In this document: positions 1 to 9,038 of the stretch, piece after piece
Layout: each line of letters starts with the position of its first letter
Position numbering within the stretch: position 1 is the stretch's first letter
Assembly: GCF_003063245.1 (NCBI RefSeq)
Contig: NZ_MUXE01000007.1
Span: 1-64,000 of the forward strand
DNA from: Arcobacter caeni
GTDB taxonomy: Bacteria; Campylobacterota; Campylobacteria; Campylobacterales; Arcobacteraceae
Direction: 5' to 3'
DNA length: 64,000 nucleotides
Notes under the pieces: model-generated
What the model was told of the DNA's origin: nothing
What the model saw: only the letters and a program-made list of their open reading frames with translations
Database searches by the model: none
Position numbers and translations under genes: made by a program

Positions 1-63
1 TTCATCGCCGATAATACTGCCGGGTCCCCTGGTGGAAACGTAGGCCGCTGCCAGCTCTTGAGT
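1..63 (+). rRNA. rrf: 5S ribosomal RNA, 3' end (partial)
   Basis: The first ~60 bases read as the 3' half of a bacterial 5S rRNA: a CTTCATCGCCGAT-like loop remnant, a GGTGGAAACGTAGG segment and the closing strand CGCTGCCAGCTC of the terminal helix. The 5' half and the rest of the rRNA operon lie to the left of the window. The 3' end is placed near 60-63 because the helix strand ends there and AT-rich terminator sequence follows. The operon is on the plus strand. The identification is by recognition of the conserved 3' half; the partner strand of helix I cannot be checked here. Confidence 0.85.
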
Positions 64-71
64 TTTTTTAC

Positions 72-127
72 AAAGCTTTTTCTTATTTGAACTTATTATT
101 AGTTCTTTTAGGAAGAAGCTTTTTTTT
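72..127 (+). terminator. Terminator of the rRNA operon
   Basis: A long hairpin follows the 5S gene. The arm at 72-85 (AAAGCTTTTTCTTA) pairs with 109-122 with only G-U exceptions, a second stem GAAC/GTTC lies inside at 89-92/102-105, and a T run ends at 127. This is the layout of an intrinsic terminator for the upstream rRNA transcript. Confidence 0.8.
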
Positions 128-241
128 AGTCTACTCTTTTACCCGCTTCATCTTTTACTTCTTTACTTTGCTTTTTATTCTTTTATTACTCTTCTTTCGA
201 TACAATCTCATCTGGTATATATTACATTACAGGATTTTAAT

Positions 242-454
242 TTGACCGAGCAACCAAACAATCCATTACACGGAATTACTTTAGAAATGATCCTTAATTC
301 TCTTTTAGACAAATATGGATGGGAAGAATTATCTCACAAAATTAACATTAGATGTTTTTACAACAACCCCTCTATTAAATCTAGTCTTACTTTCCTTAGA
401 AAAACCCCTTGGGCCAGAAAAAAAATTGAAACTCTATTCTTGAACTCTTTTTGA
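242..454 (+). CDS. VF530-family (DUF2132) small protein
   Basis: 70-residue protein of the VF530/DUF2132 family, recognised from the NNPLHG-T-E-IL start, the KYGWEEL segment and the [23 protein letters not shown] core, which spans nearly the whole chain. Family members are small, soluble, often annotated as DNA-binding; the exact role is not established. The start is TTG at 242, supported by AGGA at 231-234 seven bases upstream; no better ATG exists before the conserved block. It stands alone between the rRNA terminator and the next gene. A TATATA-like element around 216-221 could be its -10. Confidence 0.85.
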   Translation: MTEQPNNPLHGITLEMILNSLLDKYGWEELSHKINIRCFYNNPSIKSSLTFLRKTPWARKKIETLFLNSF

Positions 455-531
455 TTATTAATACAAGCTATATTTATATCTAAACATTATTACACTATTA
501 TTCTTTTTTATAATAAAATAGGATATTCAAT

Positions 532-1278
532 ATGATTAGAAAAATAGATACAAATAGTGAAGAATTTTTAAATGAATTTGAGCTAACTAAAAAATTTACA
601 GATAATGTATTATCAGAATACGACTTTGTTTATAATCCAGATAAAGAAATCAATCAATCAATTCAAATGGGACTTACAAGAAATCAATTGATTTATGGTA
701 AGAAATTTTGCCCTTGTTTTATGGTTATAGGACAAAATGCAGAAGAGCAAGAAAAAAGTGAAAATAGATTGTGCCCATGTACACCTGCATTAACTAATGA
801 AATACCTAATACTGGTTCATGTCACTGTGGAATTTTCTGTACTAATGAAAAAGCTTTAGAAATTGAAAAAGAAAATAATTTGCATGATGTGGTTGCAACT
901 CACTCAAGAGGGTTAACTAAGGAAGAAGGAAAAAAATTATTAGCAAAAAATGAAGTTAGTTCGATTGAATTAGAATCTTTATTGGAAGCTAGAGATTTAG
1001 GTTTTATTGATTTTACTTTAGTTGATACACGAGAGTGGATGGAATGGGTTTCTAATAGAATTAAAGGAACTGATTATTTAATTCCTACAACATCATTTTA
1101 TGATGCATTAGAGCAAATAACAAGTAAAAAAGATATACCAGTAGTTGTTTATTGTTTAAGTGGCAGTAGAAGTGCTTATTGTCAACGAATAATGAAAGAT
1201 TTAGGTTTTAGTTCAGTTGCTAATCTAGATTATGGAATATCATCTTATGGTGGTGAAAAAGAAAGAGGAGAACTTTAG
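532..1278 (+). CDS. Ferredoxin-thioredoxin reductase-like domain fused to a rhodanese domain
   Basis: 248-residue two-domain protein. Residues about 10-115 carry the cysteine pattern of the catalytic chain of ferredoxin:thioredoxin reductase: CPC at 60-62, CPC at 81-83 and CHC at 97-99, plus C103. In the classical enzyme these cysteines hold a [4Fe-4S] cluster and the redox disulfide; here the spacings (18 and 13 residues) are longer than in plant and cyanobacterial enzymes. Residues about 145-245 form a rhodanese domain with the active-site loop CLSGSRS (C208) and a second cysteine at 217. The protein is probably cytoplasmic, as there is no signal peptide. It is monocistronic, followed by a hairpin shared with the convergent gene. 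It may relay electrons to a disulfide or persulfide substrate; this is inference. Confidence 0.8.
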   Translation: MIRKIDTNSEEFLNEFELTKKFTDNVLSEYDFVYNPDKEINQSIQMGLTRNQLIYGKKFCPCFMVIGQNAEEQEKSENRLCPCTPALTNEIPNTGSCHCGIFCTNEKALEIEKENNLHDVVATHSRGLTKEEGKKLLAKNEVSSIELESLLEARDLGFIDFTLVDTREWMEWVSNRIKGTDYLIPTTSFYDALEQITSKKDIPVVVYCLSGSRSAYCQRIMKDLGFSSVANLDYGISSYGGEKERGEL

Positions 1279-1282
1279 TTTT

Positions 1283-1306
1283 AATGTATCCTTTTTAGGA
1301 TACATT
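1283..1306. terminator. Bidirectional terminator hairpin
   Basis: Perfect 10-bp stem (AATGTATCCT / AGGATACATT) with a TTTT loop between two convergent genes. It overlaps the last codons of the minus-strand gene and can serve both transcripts. Confidence 0.75.
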
Positions 1307-2338
1307 ATCTTTTAAATCATCTGAATATTTTTTTAATAAGTTCATAATTGATATAAAAAATGTCACCATTGCTGGACCTATAATCATTCCCCAAAAACCA
1401 AAAGTTGAAAGACCAGCAACAATAGAGAAGAAAATTAAAAGTTCATTTATATTTGTAGGTGTTTTAACAATTTTTTTATTTATGTATTTTATAATCATTG
1501 GTTTTATAAAAGTATCTGCAACAATCGAAATAACTACAATTGAATAAATTGCAATTATGAAGGCATTTGTTAAATTTGTTGTAGCTTCAAATATTACAAT
1601 TGGAAGCCACATAATGATTCCACCAATTACTGGAATTAAAGATGCAAAACCATATAAAACACCAAATAATAATCCATCATAACCAAAATATGTCAAGAAA
1701 ACTCCAAATAAAAGTCCTTCAAATATTGCGGTAACTAATATAGAATATAAAACTACTGTCATTACATTTGATGATTCATAAAATAAAATATTTGAATCTT
1801 CTTTTTTTATTGGTAATAACTCTTTTATAAAAGTTGAAATTGATGTTGAATAAAGTGTAAAGAAAAAGAAGAATATTAAAATCATAATCATATCCATCAT
1901 GAACTTAACAGAGTTTTTACCTAAATAAGCTCCAAATGTTAACATATCTTGAACTGTTTTCGCCACATCAAATTTTGATATTATTTGTGTTAGTAAATCA
2001 TTTAAGAAAATAAAATCTTTTAATGAGTCTTGAATAATAATCTTCATATCATTAAGATTTTTGATTAAAGATGATTGATCAACTTTAGTGAAAAAATCAG
2101 CAAATGAGAATATACAATATAAAATAGGTATAAAAAATAGTGATGTTAATGCTACTGTCATAATAGTTGTAGCAAAAAATCTACTTTTTAAATTCTTTTC
2201 TAAGTATAAAGTTAAAGTACTTGTTGCAACTACTAATAAAAGTGATACAAAAATTGCTTTTAAAAATGGATCAAAAAGTTCCACCATAAAAAAAATCATT
2301 ACAATTGCAATTGCAATTAAGAAATAGGCTGCTTTCAA
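1295..2338 (-). CDS. AI-2E family transporter (PerM/YhhQ-type membrane protein)
   Basis: 347-residue polytopic membrane protein of the AI-2E exporter/PerM family. Two TM helices open the protein (residues 1-45), followed by a pair near 55-85, a non-TM segment at about 90-140 and a C-terminal helical bundle with the family-typical [21 protein letters not shown]-like stretch around residue 225-245. Members have been linked to autoinducer-2 export or to Na+/H+ exchange; the substrate here is unknown. The TTG start (2338-2336) overlaps the ruvB stop codon as TTGA, with AAGGA eight bases upstream inside ruvB, so translation is likely coupled to ruvB. The gene ends inside the bidirectional terminator. 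Confidence 0.85.
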   Translation of the reverse strand: MKAAYFLIAIAIVMIFFMVELFDPFLKAIFVSLLLVVATSTLTLYLEKNLKSRFFATTIMTVALTSLFFIPILYCIFSFADFFTKVDQSSLIKNLNDMKIIIQDSLKDFIFLNDLLTQIISKFDVAKTVQDMLTFGAYLGKNSVKFMMDMIMILIFFFFFTLYSTSISTFIKELLPIKKEDSNILFYESSNVMTVVLYSILVTAIFEGLLFGVFLTYFGYDGLLFGVLYGFASLIPVIGGIIMWLPIVIFEATTNLTNAFIIAIYSIVVISIVADTFIKPMIIKYINKKIVKTPTNINELLIFFSIVAGLSTFGFWGMIIGPAMVTFFISIMNLLKKYSDDLKDNVS

Positions 2339-3372
2339 AATAGTTTTCCTTGAGTTAAGTCATCATCTAGTTTTTCACTTCCTGGATATGAAAGTCTAAA
2401 CATTTCATAAGTTTTTAGTGAAGCTATTCTTCCACGAGCAGTTCTTTCTATATATCCATTTGCAAGTAAATAAGGTTCAATTGCATCTTCAATTGTTCCC
2501 TCATCTTCACTTAGTGCTGCTGCTAATGTAGAAAGTCCCATCGGTTTTCCTCTATTTGAAACTAACAGTTCAAGTAAATTTATATCCATTTCATCAAAAC
2601 CTGTTTCATTTACACCTAATTCATCTAAAGCATATTTGCATCTTTTTAGTTTAATTGAATTCTCATTTTCAACTTCAGCAAAGTCTCTTACTCTTTTTAA
2701 AAGTCGTAAAGCAACTCTTGGAGTTCCTCTACTTCTTCTTGATATTTCATAAGATGCATCATTTTCGCATGATTTTGATAGTTTTACTGCTGCTTTTTGA
2801 ATAATTTTTGATAATTCTTCTTGATTATAAAACTGCATTCTAAAATGCATTCCAAATCTCTCTCTTAAGGGATTTGAAAGCATTCCAGCTCTTGTTGTTG
2901 CACCTATTAATGTAAATCTTGGTAAATCGATTTTCACTGTTTGTGCCGCTGGTCCTGAACCAATTATTATATCAAGTCTGTAATCTTCCATCGCAGGATA
3001 TAAAATCTCTTCAACAGTTGGAGAAAGACGGTGTATTTCATCAATAAATAAAATATCTCCTTCTTCAAGGTTTGTTAAAATTGCAGCTAAATCGCCACTT
3101 TTTTCAATCATTGGACCAGCTGTTACTTTTATATTTGTATTCATTTCATTTGAAATAAGATAAGAAAGCGTAGTTTTTCCAAGTCCTGGAGGTCCATAAA
3201 ATAAAATATGATCCAGCGCTTCTTTTCTTTTTTTACTAGCTTCTATAAATACTTTTAGGTTTTTTTTGATTTTTTCTTGACCGATATAATCATCCCAATT
3301 TGAGGGTCGTAAACTTACTTCTGTATTTTCTTCTTCAAAAGATACTGACTCAACTTCTACTATTCTTTCCAC
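2335..3372 (-). CDS. ruvB: Holliday junction branch migration ATPase RuvB
   Basis: 345-residue RuvB, the AAA+ motor that with RuvA drives branch migration of Holliday junctions in recombinational repair. Walker A GPPGLGKT (about 60-67), Walker [11 protein letters not shown] (DE at 111-112), sensor [19 protein letters not shown] (about 155-173) and the C-terminal winged-helix domain with RTARGR (about 312) are all present. Length is typical. The start is GTG at 3372, three bases after the panB stop, giving a panB-ruvB-transporter transcription unit. ruvA and ruvC are not in the window. Confidence 0.97.
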   Translation of the reverse strand: MERIVEVESVSFEEENTEVSLRPSNWDDYIGQEKIKKNLKVFIEASKKRKEALDHILFYGPPGLGKTTLSYLISNEMNTNIKVTAGPMIEKSGDLAAILTNLEEGDILFIDEIHRLSPTVEEILYPAMEDYRLDIIIGSGPAAQTVKIDLPRFTLIGATTRAGMLSNPLRERFGMHFRMQFYNQEELSKIIQKAAVKLSKSCENDASYEISRRSRGTPRVALRLLKRVRDFAEVENENSIKLKRCKYALDELGVNETGFDEMDINLLELLVSNRGKPMGLSTLAAALSEDEGTIEDAIEPYLLANGYIERTARGRIASLKTYEMFRLSYPGSEKLDDDLTQGKLF

Positions 3373-3375
3373 TTG

Positions 3376-4185
3376 TTAGTACTCTTCTTCTTTTGATGGA
3401 AAAGAACTATCTTGAACATCATTTCTATATTGATTTACAGCTTCTTTTACCAATAATGCTCCTTGCATATAATGTCTTACAAATTTTGGTTTAAACTCTT
3501 CAAAAAATCCTAACATATCAGACCAAACTAAAACTTGTCCATCTGTAACATTTCCAGCTCCTATTCCAATAATTGGAATATTTACAGCTTCAGTTATTTT
3601 TTTTGCAACACTACTCATAACGCCCTCAACAACTATTGAAAAAGCTCCTGCTTTTTCAACTGCAATTGCATCACGAATTAATTGTTCTTCATCTTGTGGC
3701 GTTTTCCCTCTTACTTTATATCCACCTTCACTTCTTACATATTGAGGCATTAATCCAATATGTCCCATAACTGCAATTGAATTTGATGTAAGATGTTTAA
3801 TAATATCAGCTCTATCTTCACCACCTTCTATTTTTATAGCAGCAGCATTTGTTTCTCGATAAACTTTGATAGCATTTTCTAAGGCTTGATCTTTGTTTAT
3901 ATATGTTCCAAAAGGCATATCTGTGATTACAAAAGCACTTTTAGCACCAGCACAAACTGCATTTGTATGATAAATCATTTGCTCAAGAGTTGCTGAAAGA
4001 GTGTCTGATTTTCCTGCAAAACTCATATTTAGACTGTCACCTACAAGAATCATATCCGCTGTATCTTCAAACAGTTTTGCAAAAAGTGCATCGTATGCTG
4101 TAATAACTGTTAGTTTTTTATTATTCTTAGAGTTTTTAATTTTTGTAATATTCATTTTTTCAAAATCGTTTTTTATAATGCTCAT
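3376..4185 (-). CDS. panB: 3-methyl-2-oxobutanoate hydroxymethyltransferase
   Basis: 269-residue PanB (ketopantoate hydroxymethyltransferase), the first committed step of pantothenate/CoA synthesis; it transfers a hydroxymethyl group from 5,10-methylenetetrahydrofolate to 2-oxoisovalerate. Family motifs seen: ITAYDALFAKLFE, ILVGDSLNM (metal-binding Asp), AAIKIEGG, GHIGLMPQ and IPIIGIGAG. The ATG at 4185 is preceded by AGGGG, a good ribosome-binding site. It heads the minus-strand unit panB-ruvB-transporter and is divergent from the ClC gene; the 165-bp AT-rich gap should hold both promoters. Confidence 0.96.
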   Translation of the reverse strand: MSIIKNDFEKMNITKIKNSKNNKKLTVITAYDALFAKLFEDTADMILVGDSLNMSFAGKSDTLSATLEQMIYHTNAVCAGAKSAFVITDMPFGTYINKDQALENAIKVYRETNAAAIKIEGGEDRADIIKHLTSNSIAVMGHIGLMPQYVRSEGGYKVRGKTPQDEEQLIRDAIAVEKAGAFSIVVEGVMSSVAKKITEAVNIPIIGIGAGNVTDGQVLVWSDMLGFFEEFKPKFVRHYMQGALLVKEAVNQYRNDVQDSSFPSKEEEY

Positions 4186-4350
4186 TTTTTCCCCTAATAA
4201 TTATTAATAATTTATAACGATTATATCCAAAACTAACTTTTTTAATAAAATTTTTATATTTGTAAAAAAAAGTAAAAAATTAAAGAACAACTAAATATGT
4301 GTTCAGTTAATATAACTTATATAAAATTCAAGTAATAACAAAGTATTCCT

Positions 4351-5763
4351 ATGAACAAAGAAAAAAATATTCAAAACCACCTAGCAGAGCAAACTATTAT
4401 GTTTGCAAGTATCACAAAATGGATTATCCTCTCATCATTAATTGGCGCACTAATTGGTGCTGTTGTAGCTTTATTTTTGAAACTTTTAGAATATTGTGAA
4501 AAATCAAGGAGTTTGTTGCCTTTTGATTATTATTACACTTTACCTTTTGCTTTGGCTTTAACTGTAATTATCGTCAAGAAATTTGCTCCAAGTGCCGAGG
4601 GTCATGGAACAGAAAAAGTAATTGAAGCAATTCATAAAAATGCAGGAAAAATAAATTTAAGTGTGGTTCCCACAAAACTTTTTGCAACAGTATTAACAAT
4701 TTTTGCAGGTGGTTCAGTTGGAAAAGAAGGACCTGGCGCGCAAATTGGTGCATCACTAGCTTCTTTTATTGCTATGAAATTAAAATTTTCAAATAGAGAT
4801 AGAAAAAAAATTGTTATTTGTGGAATTAGTGCTGGATTTGCATCTGTTTTTGGAACTCCACTTGCTGGAGCAATTTTTGGAGTTGAGATATTAATTGTTG
4901 GTGCATTAATGTATGATATTTTATTGCCATCGATTGTTGCTGGTTTTTCTGCCTTTTTTGTTGCAAAAATGATGGGAATAAATTATACATACTTTTATAT
5001 TGCATTTTTTTCCAATTTTGATTTTAATTATGTGTTACTTTCAAAAGTAATTATTGGTGGAATATTTTTTGGTTTAGTTGCAGATTTTATTATTACAACA
5101 TTAAGTGAATTACATAAATATATAAAAATGATAAAAATAAATTATATTCTTAAGGCATTTTTAGGCGGAATTATTATTGTGATTTTGACTTTAATTGTTG
5201 GAGATGAATATTTGGGATTAGGTTTTCATACCATAAAAGATGCCTTGTCTTCGGATGAAATGATTTATGAAAATATTCCTTGGTACACATTTATTTTAAA
5301 AACGATTTTTACTTCTTTAACTCTTTCTTTTGGTGGAAGTGGAGGAGTTATTACTCCTATTTTTTATGTGGGTGCAACAAGTGGTAATTTTTTTGGATAT
5401 TTAGTTAATGGATATATTCCTTTGTTTGCAGCTCTTGGATTTGTGAGTGTTCTTGCTGGAACTACAAGTGCGCCAATAGCTGCCATGATAATGTCTGTTG
5501 AATTATTCGGAATGGATGTTGGACATTATGCTGCAATATCTATTATTATTGCTTTTTTAATGACAGGACACAGAAGTGTATTTCCATCTCAGGTATTATC
5601 AATGAAAAAATCAGAGGCAATAAATATAAAATTAGGTGAAGAATTAGAAAATACAGAAACCACCTATACTACAAGATTTTTTATTAATATGCAAAGAATT
5701 ATTAAACTAATAATTATTAAAAGTAGAAAGAAATCACAAAATAATGATGAAGATATTAAATAA
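4351..5763 (+). CDS. ClC family chloride channel/transporter
   Basis: 470-residue integral membrane protein of the ClC family, which moves chloride as a channel or as a Cl-/H+ exchanger in the inner membrane. The selectivity-filter segments are clear: GGSVGKEGPGAQIG (about 117-130; the GKEGP glutamate is the gating residue) and GGSGGVITP (about 327-335). About ten to twelve hydrophobic helices are visible. The N-terminus is cytoplasmic and polar, and the C-terminus is a short charged tail without CBS domains. It is monocistronic or the first gene before trpA (58-bp gap). Confidence 0.93.
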   Translation: MNKEKNIQNHLAEQTIMFASITKWIILSSLIGALIGAVVALFLKLLEYCEKSRSLLPFDYYYTLPFALALTVIIVKKFAPSAEGHGTEKVIEAIHKNAGKINLSVVPTKLFATVLTIFAGGSVGKEGPGAQIGASLASFIAMKLKFSNRDRKKIVICGISAGFASVFGTPLAGAIFGVEILIVGALMYDILLPSIVAGFSAFFVAKMMGINYTYFYIAFFSNFDFNYVLLSKVIIGGIFFGLVADFIITTLSELHKYIKMIKINYILKAFLGGIIIVILTLIVGDEYLGLGFHTIKDALSSDEMIYENIPWYTFILKTIFTSLTLSFGGSGGVITPIFYVGATSGNFFGYLVNGYIPLFAALGFVSVLAGTTSAPIAAMIMSVELFGMDVGHYAAISIIIAFLMTGHRSVFPSQVLSMKKSEAINIKLGEELENTETTYTTRFFINMQRIIKLIIIKSRKKSQNNDEDIK

Positions 5764-5821
5764 TAGTTTAAAAGAAGATTTTAGATAAAATAAGAAAAAT
5801 TTTAAACATAGGATAAGAATT

Positions 5822-6562
5822 TTGAAAAAATTAGTAGGTTATATTACATCCTCTCTTCCAAATAATAATTTTACAATAGATTTAGCATATAGTATGAAAG
5901 ATGCTGGAGTTGATACTTTAGAATTGGGAATTCCATTTTCTGATCCAGTGGCTGATGGACCTGTAATTGAAAAAGCGAATTTAATTGCATTAAATAATGG
6001 ATTTAAATTAAAAGATTTATTTGAAGTTTCTTCAAAAATTGCCAAAGATATTGATACTTTATGGATGGGATATATGAATCCTTTTTATCATTATGGAATG
6101 GAAAAAATATTACAAAAGGCTGCTGAATATAATATTCAAGGAACTATTATTCCTGATCTTCCATATGAAATGGCGAAAGATTATGAAGATTTATTTAATA
6201 AATATAATAAAGCAAATATCTCTTTTGTGGCTCCCACAGATAGTCCTGAGCGAATAAAAACAATTGTTGAAAACTCTAAAAAATTCATTTATATGGTTGC
6301 TTATGCTGGAATCACAGGAAGTGGTCAAAAAGAAGATTTATCACAAATAATAGAAAATGTAAGAAAATATTCTTCTACACCTTTATATATTGGTTTTGGA
6401 GTTGATGAAAAAACTTGTAAAGAAAAAATCATGGGTGTTGATGGTGTTATTGTGGGAAGCGCTTTTGTAAAACATATAATTGATGATAGTTTATCAAATG
6501 ACGAAAAAATTAAAAGAATCTCTGCAATTGCAAAAGAGATAAAAGAAAAAATAAACGAATAA
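5822..6562 (+). CDS. trpA: Tryptophan synthase alpha subunit
   Basis: 246-residue TrpA, which cleaves indole-3-glycerol phosphate to indole and glyceraldehyde 3-phosphate as part of the TrpA2B2 complex. The catalytic Glu (about 34) and Asp (about 45) lie in the LELGIPFSDPVADGPVIE block, and the phosphate-binding GFGVDE and VDGVIVGSA segments lie near the C-terminus. The start is TTG at 5822 with AGGA upstream. It is slightly short for the family but complete. trpB and the other trp genes are not adjacent; bpt follows two bases later, so the two are probably co-transcribed. Confidence 0.96.
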   Translation: MKKLVGYITSSLPNNNFTIDLAYSMKDAGVDTLELGIPFSDPVADGPVIEKANLIALNNGFKLKDLFEVSSKIAKDIDTLWMGYMNPFYHYGMEKILQKAAEYNIQGTIIPDLPYEMAKDYEDLFNKYNKANISFVAPTDSPERIKTIVENSKKFIYMVAYAGITGSGQKEDLSQIIENVRKYSSTPLYIGFGVDEKTCKEKIMGVDGVIVGSAFVKHIIDDSLSNDEKIKRISAIAKEIKEKINE

Positions 6563-6564
6563 TT

Positions 6565-7302
6565 ATGCAAATACTTAACCAAGATATTGAATTTTTAGAA
6601 GAAGATAGAAGTTGCTCTTATTTTGAAAATAAAATATCTGATATTAGATATAAATATATTTATTCTTGTTCAACTTCAAGTTATCAAAATATGTTAGAAA
6701 GAGGTTGGCGAAGATTTGGACGAATGCATTTTGTTCCAGAGTGTAAATTTTGTAACAAATGTGTTTCAATGAGAATTGATGTAGCCAATTATAAATTTTC
6801 TAAATCAGAAAAAAGAGTAATATCAAAAAATAAAGATACAAAACTTTATATAAGACCACCTTCTGTTACAATGGAGCATCTAAATCTTTATGATAAATAT
6901 CATAGATTTATGAATGATAAAAAAGATTGGCCTTATACTCCTATTTCTCCTGATGAATATATGAAATCTTATGTTGAAACAAAAGAAGAATATGCAAAAG
7001 AATTTTTGTATATCAAAGATGATAAATTAATTGGAGTTGCATTGGTTGATATTTTGCCTAATTCAATTTCTGCTATTTATTGTTATTATGATCATTTTTA
7101 TTCAGATTTATCAATAGGAAAATTCTCAATATTAGCTCAAATTAAAATAGCAAAAGAGTTAAATATCCCTTATATATATTTAGGCTATTGGATAAAAGAT
7201 CATTTTTCTATGGGATATAAAGAAGCATATTCTCCATTTGAGATATTAAAAAATAGACCAACTCTTGATGAAACGCCAATTTGGAAAAAAAATGAATTAT
7301 AA
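6565..7302 (+). CDS. bpt: Aspartate/glutamate leucyltransferase (leucyl-tRNA-protein transferase)
   Basis: 245-residue protein of the arginyl-tRNA--protein transferase (ATE) family, bacterial Bpt branch. It adds leucine from Leu-tRNA to proteins with N-terminal Asp/Glu, marking them for ClpAP-type N-degron proteolysis. N-terminal ATE domain: RSCSYFENKISDIRYKYI with the CSTSSYQNMLERGWRRFG and CKFCNKC cysteine segments. C-terminal acyltransferase-like domain: LPNSISAIYCYYDHFY and YIYLGYWI. It starts two bases after trpA stops. The leucyl rather than arginyl specificity is taken from the usual bacterial form. Confidence 0.93.
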   Translation: MQILNQDIEFLEEDRSCSYFENKISDIRYKYIYSCSTSSYQNMLERGWRRFGRMHFVPECKFCNKCVSMRIDVANYKFSKSEKRVISKNKDTKLYIRPPSVTMEHLNLYDKYHRFMNDKKDWPYTPISPDEYMKSYVETKEEYAKEFLYIKDDKLIGVALVDILPNSISAIYCYYDHFYSDLSIGKFSILAQIKIAKELNIPYIYLGYWIKDHFSMGYKEAYSPFEILKNRPTLDETPIWKKNEL

Positions 7303-7513
7303 TATCGTGGTTATTGTAAGTGTAATAATTTGTGCTATAATCTCCATGTTTATTAGCTATTATTTAGTACTTTTTACAATGGGTGAAAAGAACAGTTTTT
7401 TTAAGATTATTCAATTAATATTAACAATAGTATCAATGACAACATTTTATGCACCTATAAAATATATTTTAATGAAATATATGAATATAGAAGAAAGAGA
7501 GAAAAATGATTAA
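7292..7513 (+). CDS. Small two-helix membrane protein, unknown
   Basis: 73-residue protein starting at ATG 7292, overlapping the end of bpt by 11 bases; a weak GGA lies seven bases upstream. A longer start at 7265 is possible but would run deep into bpt and add only charged residues. Two hydrophobic helices (about residues 4-26 and 36-58) and a charged C-terminal tail ending EEREKND are visible. I do not recognise the family. It sits between bpt and a secreted protein in a tightly overlapping plus-strand run, so it may be co-expressed with both. Confidence 0.65.
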   Translation: MNYNIVVIVSVIICAIISMFISYYLVLFTMGEKNSFFKIIQLILTIVSMTTFYAPIKYILMKYMNIEEREKND

Positions 7514-7871
7514 GTATGTAGTTTCTTTTTTATTACTTATTAATGTACTATTTGCAGAAGATAATTTAACAAATAAACAAGAAGTAGCTGGAAATATACC
7601 TTACAATCCAAATGTAGATTGTTTGATTTTAGAAGATGAAAATTCGATTATATGTAAGTTTGAAATAATTAGAGATGAAAATGAACAACAAATTATTATT
7701 AATTGGATTAGTCCAACTGGCGAAATTTCAAGAACAAGAGAAATGTTAATTCCAGCAGGTGATAGTTCAGCGTATGATTATCGATATATAGATGGTAGGG
7801 AAAATGGAAAATGGGATTTTAAAATAATTTATAGAGGAAAAGAATATAGCTCTCAGTTTGAGTTAAAATAA
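7506..7871 (+). CDS. Secreted (periplasmic) protein, unknown function
   Basis: 121-residue protein with a clear Sec signal peptide (residues 1-17, VSFLLLINVLFA, predicted cut before EDN). The mature part has two cysteines (CLILEDENSIICKFEI) that could form a disulfide and a beta-rich stretch ending in WDFKIIYRGKEYSSQFELK, reminiscent of small immunoglobulin-like periplasmic domains. It overlaps the previous gene by 8 bases, so it is translationally linked. No function can be assigned. Confidence 0.7.
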   Translation: MIKYVVSFLLLINVLFAEDNLTNKQEVAGNIPYNPNVDCLILEDENSIICKFEIIRDENEQQIIINWISPTGEISRTREMLIPAGDSSAYDYRYIDGRENGKWDFKIIYRGKEYSSQFELK

Positions 7872-7885
7872 GTTTTAATGTAAGA

Positions 7886-7913
7886 AACAAAACCCTATAA
7901 ATAGAGTTTTGTT
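7886..7913. terminator. Bidirectional terminator hairpin
   Basis: AACAAAAC (7886-7893) pairs with GTTTTGTT (7906-7913), with an extra CTA/TAG pairing inside. It lies between the convergent 7506-7871 and rpsU genes and suits termination from either side. Confidence 0.7.
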
Positions 7914-7929
7914 GTTACAAATCAAAATA

Positions 7930-8142
7930 TTATAATCTTGATTCGTATCTTCTTAACATGTATAATCTTTTTAACATTTTCTTTCTAGCAGATATTTTTT
8001 GTTTTTTTCTAATTTCTGTATTTGGTTCAAAATATCTTCTTGCTCTAGTTTCTGTAACAATAAGATTTCTATCACATTGTTTTTTAAATCTTCTATAAGC
8101 TTCGTCGAAAGATTCGCTATCTTTAACTTTTATGCCTGGCAC
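7930..8142 (-). CDS. rpsU: 30S ribosomal protein S21
   Basis: 70-residue S21, a basic small-subunit protein near the platform that helps mRNA binding. It reads [18 protein letters not shown] at the start and ends [14 protein letters not shown], the usual epsilon-proteobacterial form. I place the start at GTG 8142-8140 (followed by PGIKV), because AGGTGA ends six bases before it. The upstream in-frame GTG at 8151 lies inside that ribosome-binding site and would add IL before the conserved start. A minus-strand TATAAT at 8186-8181 fits its -10 box. Confidence 0.95.
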   Translation of the reverse strand: MPGIKVKDSESFDEAYRRFKKQCDRNLIVTETRARRYFEPNTEIRKKQKISARKKMLKRLYMLRRYESRL

Positions 8143-8180
8143 TAAAATCACCTACTTTCTTTTATAAATTTTAGGTTTGG

Positions 8181-8237
8181 ATTATATTTAAAGTTTACTT
8201 AATCCTTATTTAACTTTAACAAATATTAGAATATAAT
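8181..8237. promoter_or_regulatory. Divergent promoters for rpsU and moaC
   Basis: Two -10 hexamers are seen: TATAAT on the minus strand at 8186-8181 (rpsU, about 40 bases from its start) and TATAAT on the plus strand at 8232-8237 (moaC, 25 bases from its start). No conserved -35 is obvious, which is normal for sigma70 promoters in this phylum. Confidence 0.5.
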
Positions 8238-8261
8238 TAATTTTTAACAAAAAGGAATATT

Positions 8262-8750
8262 TTGAATTTAACACACTTAGATGATAATAATAGACCAAAA
8301 ATGGTTGATGTTTCTGACAAATATGAAACTAAAAGAGTTGCAATTGCATCAGGAGATATTACTATGTCTCAAGAAGCATTTGATGCAATTATTTCAAATA
8401 ATACTAAAAAAGGCCCAGTTCTTCAAACTGCTGTAATTGCAGCAATTATGGGAGTTAAGAAAACAAGTGAGTTAATTCCTATGTGCCATCCTTTATTATT
8501 AAGTGGAATAAATTGTGATGTGGAAGAAAAACCTGAATTACCTGGATTTAAACTAATTGTTACAGCTAAATTAAATGGTCAAACAGGTGTTGAAATGGAA
8601 GCTTTAACGGGAGTTTCTATTGGATTATTAACTATTTACGATATGGTAAAAGCTATTGATAAATCTATGATTATTTCTAATGTACAATTAGAAAGAAAAT
8701 CAGGTGGGAAAAGTGGCGATTTTATTAGAGAGGATTTAAATAATGATTGA
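8262..8750 (+). CDS. moaC: Cyclic pyranopterin monophosphate synthase
   Basis: 162-residue MoaC, the second enzyme of molybdenum cofactor synthesis, which turns the MoaA product into cyclic pyranopterin monophosphate. Conserved blocks: [22 protein letters not shown], and KSGGKSGDF near the C-terminus. TTG start at 8262, preceded by AAAGG at a good distance; no ATG is available upstream. It overlaps the next gene by 8 bases. Other moa/mob genes are not in the window. Confidence 0.95.
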   Translation: MNLTHLDDNNRPKMVDVSDKYETKRVAIASGDITMSQEAFDAIISNNTKKGPVLQTAVIAAIMGVKKTSELIPMCHPLLLSGINCDVEEKPELPGFKLIVTAKLNGQTGVEMEALTGVSIGLLTIYDMVKAIDKSMIISNVQLERKSGGKSGDFIREDLNND

Positions 8751-9006
8751 TTTAAGTAAAGAAAAATTAGAATTAAATTATCCATGTTCTTGGGAATATA
8801 AATTAGTTGTTTTAGAACATATTGATATTCATGTAACAGTAAAAGAAGTTGTTTTAAGCAGAGAGCATAAAGTGCAAGAATCAAAAGTTAGTGCCAAAGG
8901 CAAATATAAAAGTTATACTTTAGAGCTTTTAGTTCATAATGATGATGATAGAACAGAAATTTATAAAATGTTAGGTGACCATTCTAATATTAAAATGGTT
9001 TTATGA
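8743..9006 (+). CDS. DUF493 (YbeD/HP0495-like) protein
   Basis: 87-residue protein of the DUF493/YbeD family, a small ferredoxin-fold, ACT-like domain. It is recognised from [11 protein letters not shown] at the start, the [29 protein letters not shown] core and length. Members are suspected of regulatory or lipoate-related roles, but no activity is proven. It overlaps moaC by 8 bases, so it is co-translated with it. Confidence 0.75.
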   Translation: MIDLSKEKLELNYPCSWEYKLVVLEHIDIHVTVKEVVLSREHKVQESKVSAKGKYKSYTLELLVHNDDDRTEIYKMLGDHSNIKMVL

Positions 9007-9008
9007 TT

Positions 9009-9038
9009 AATTAGTATCTTATTCGTAAGATACTAATT
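9009..9038. terminator. Bidirectional terminator with UUCG loop
   Basis: Perfect 13-bp stem (AATTAGTATCTTA / TAAGATACTAATT) closed by a TTCG tetraloop between two convergent genes. The stem includes the last codons and stop of the minus-strand gene. UUCG is an exceptionally stable loop. Confidence 0.85.
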
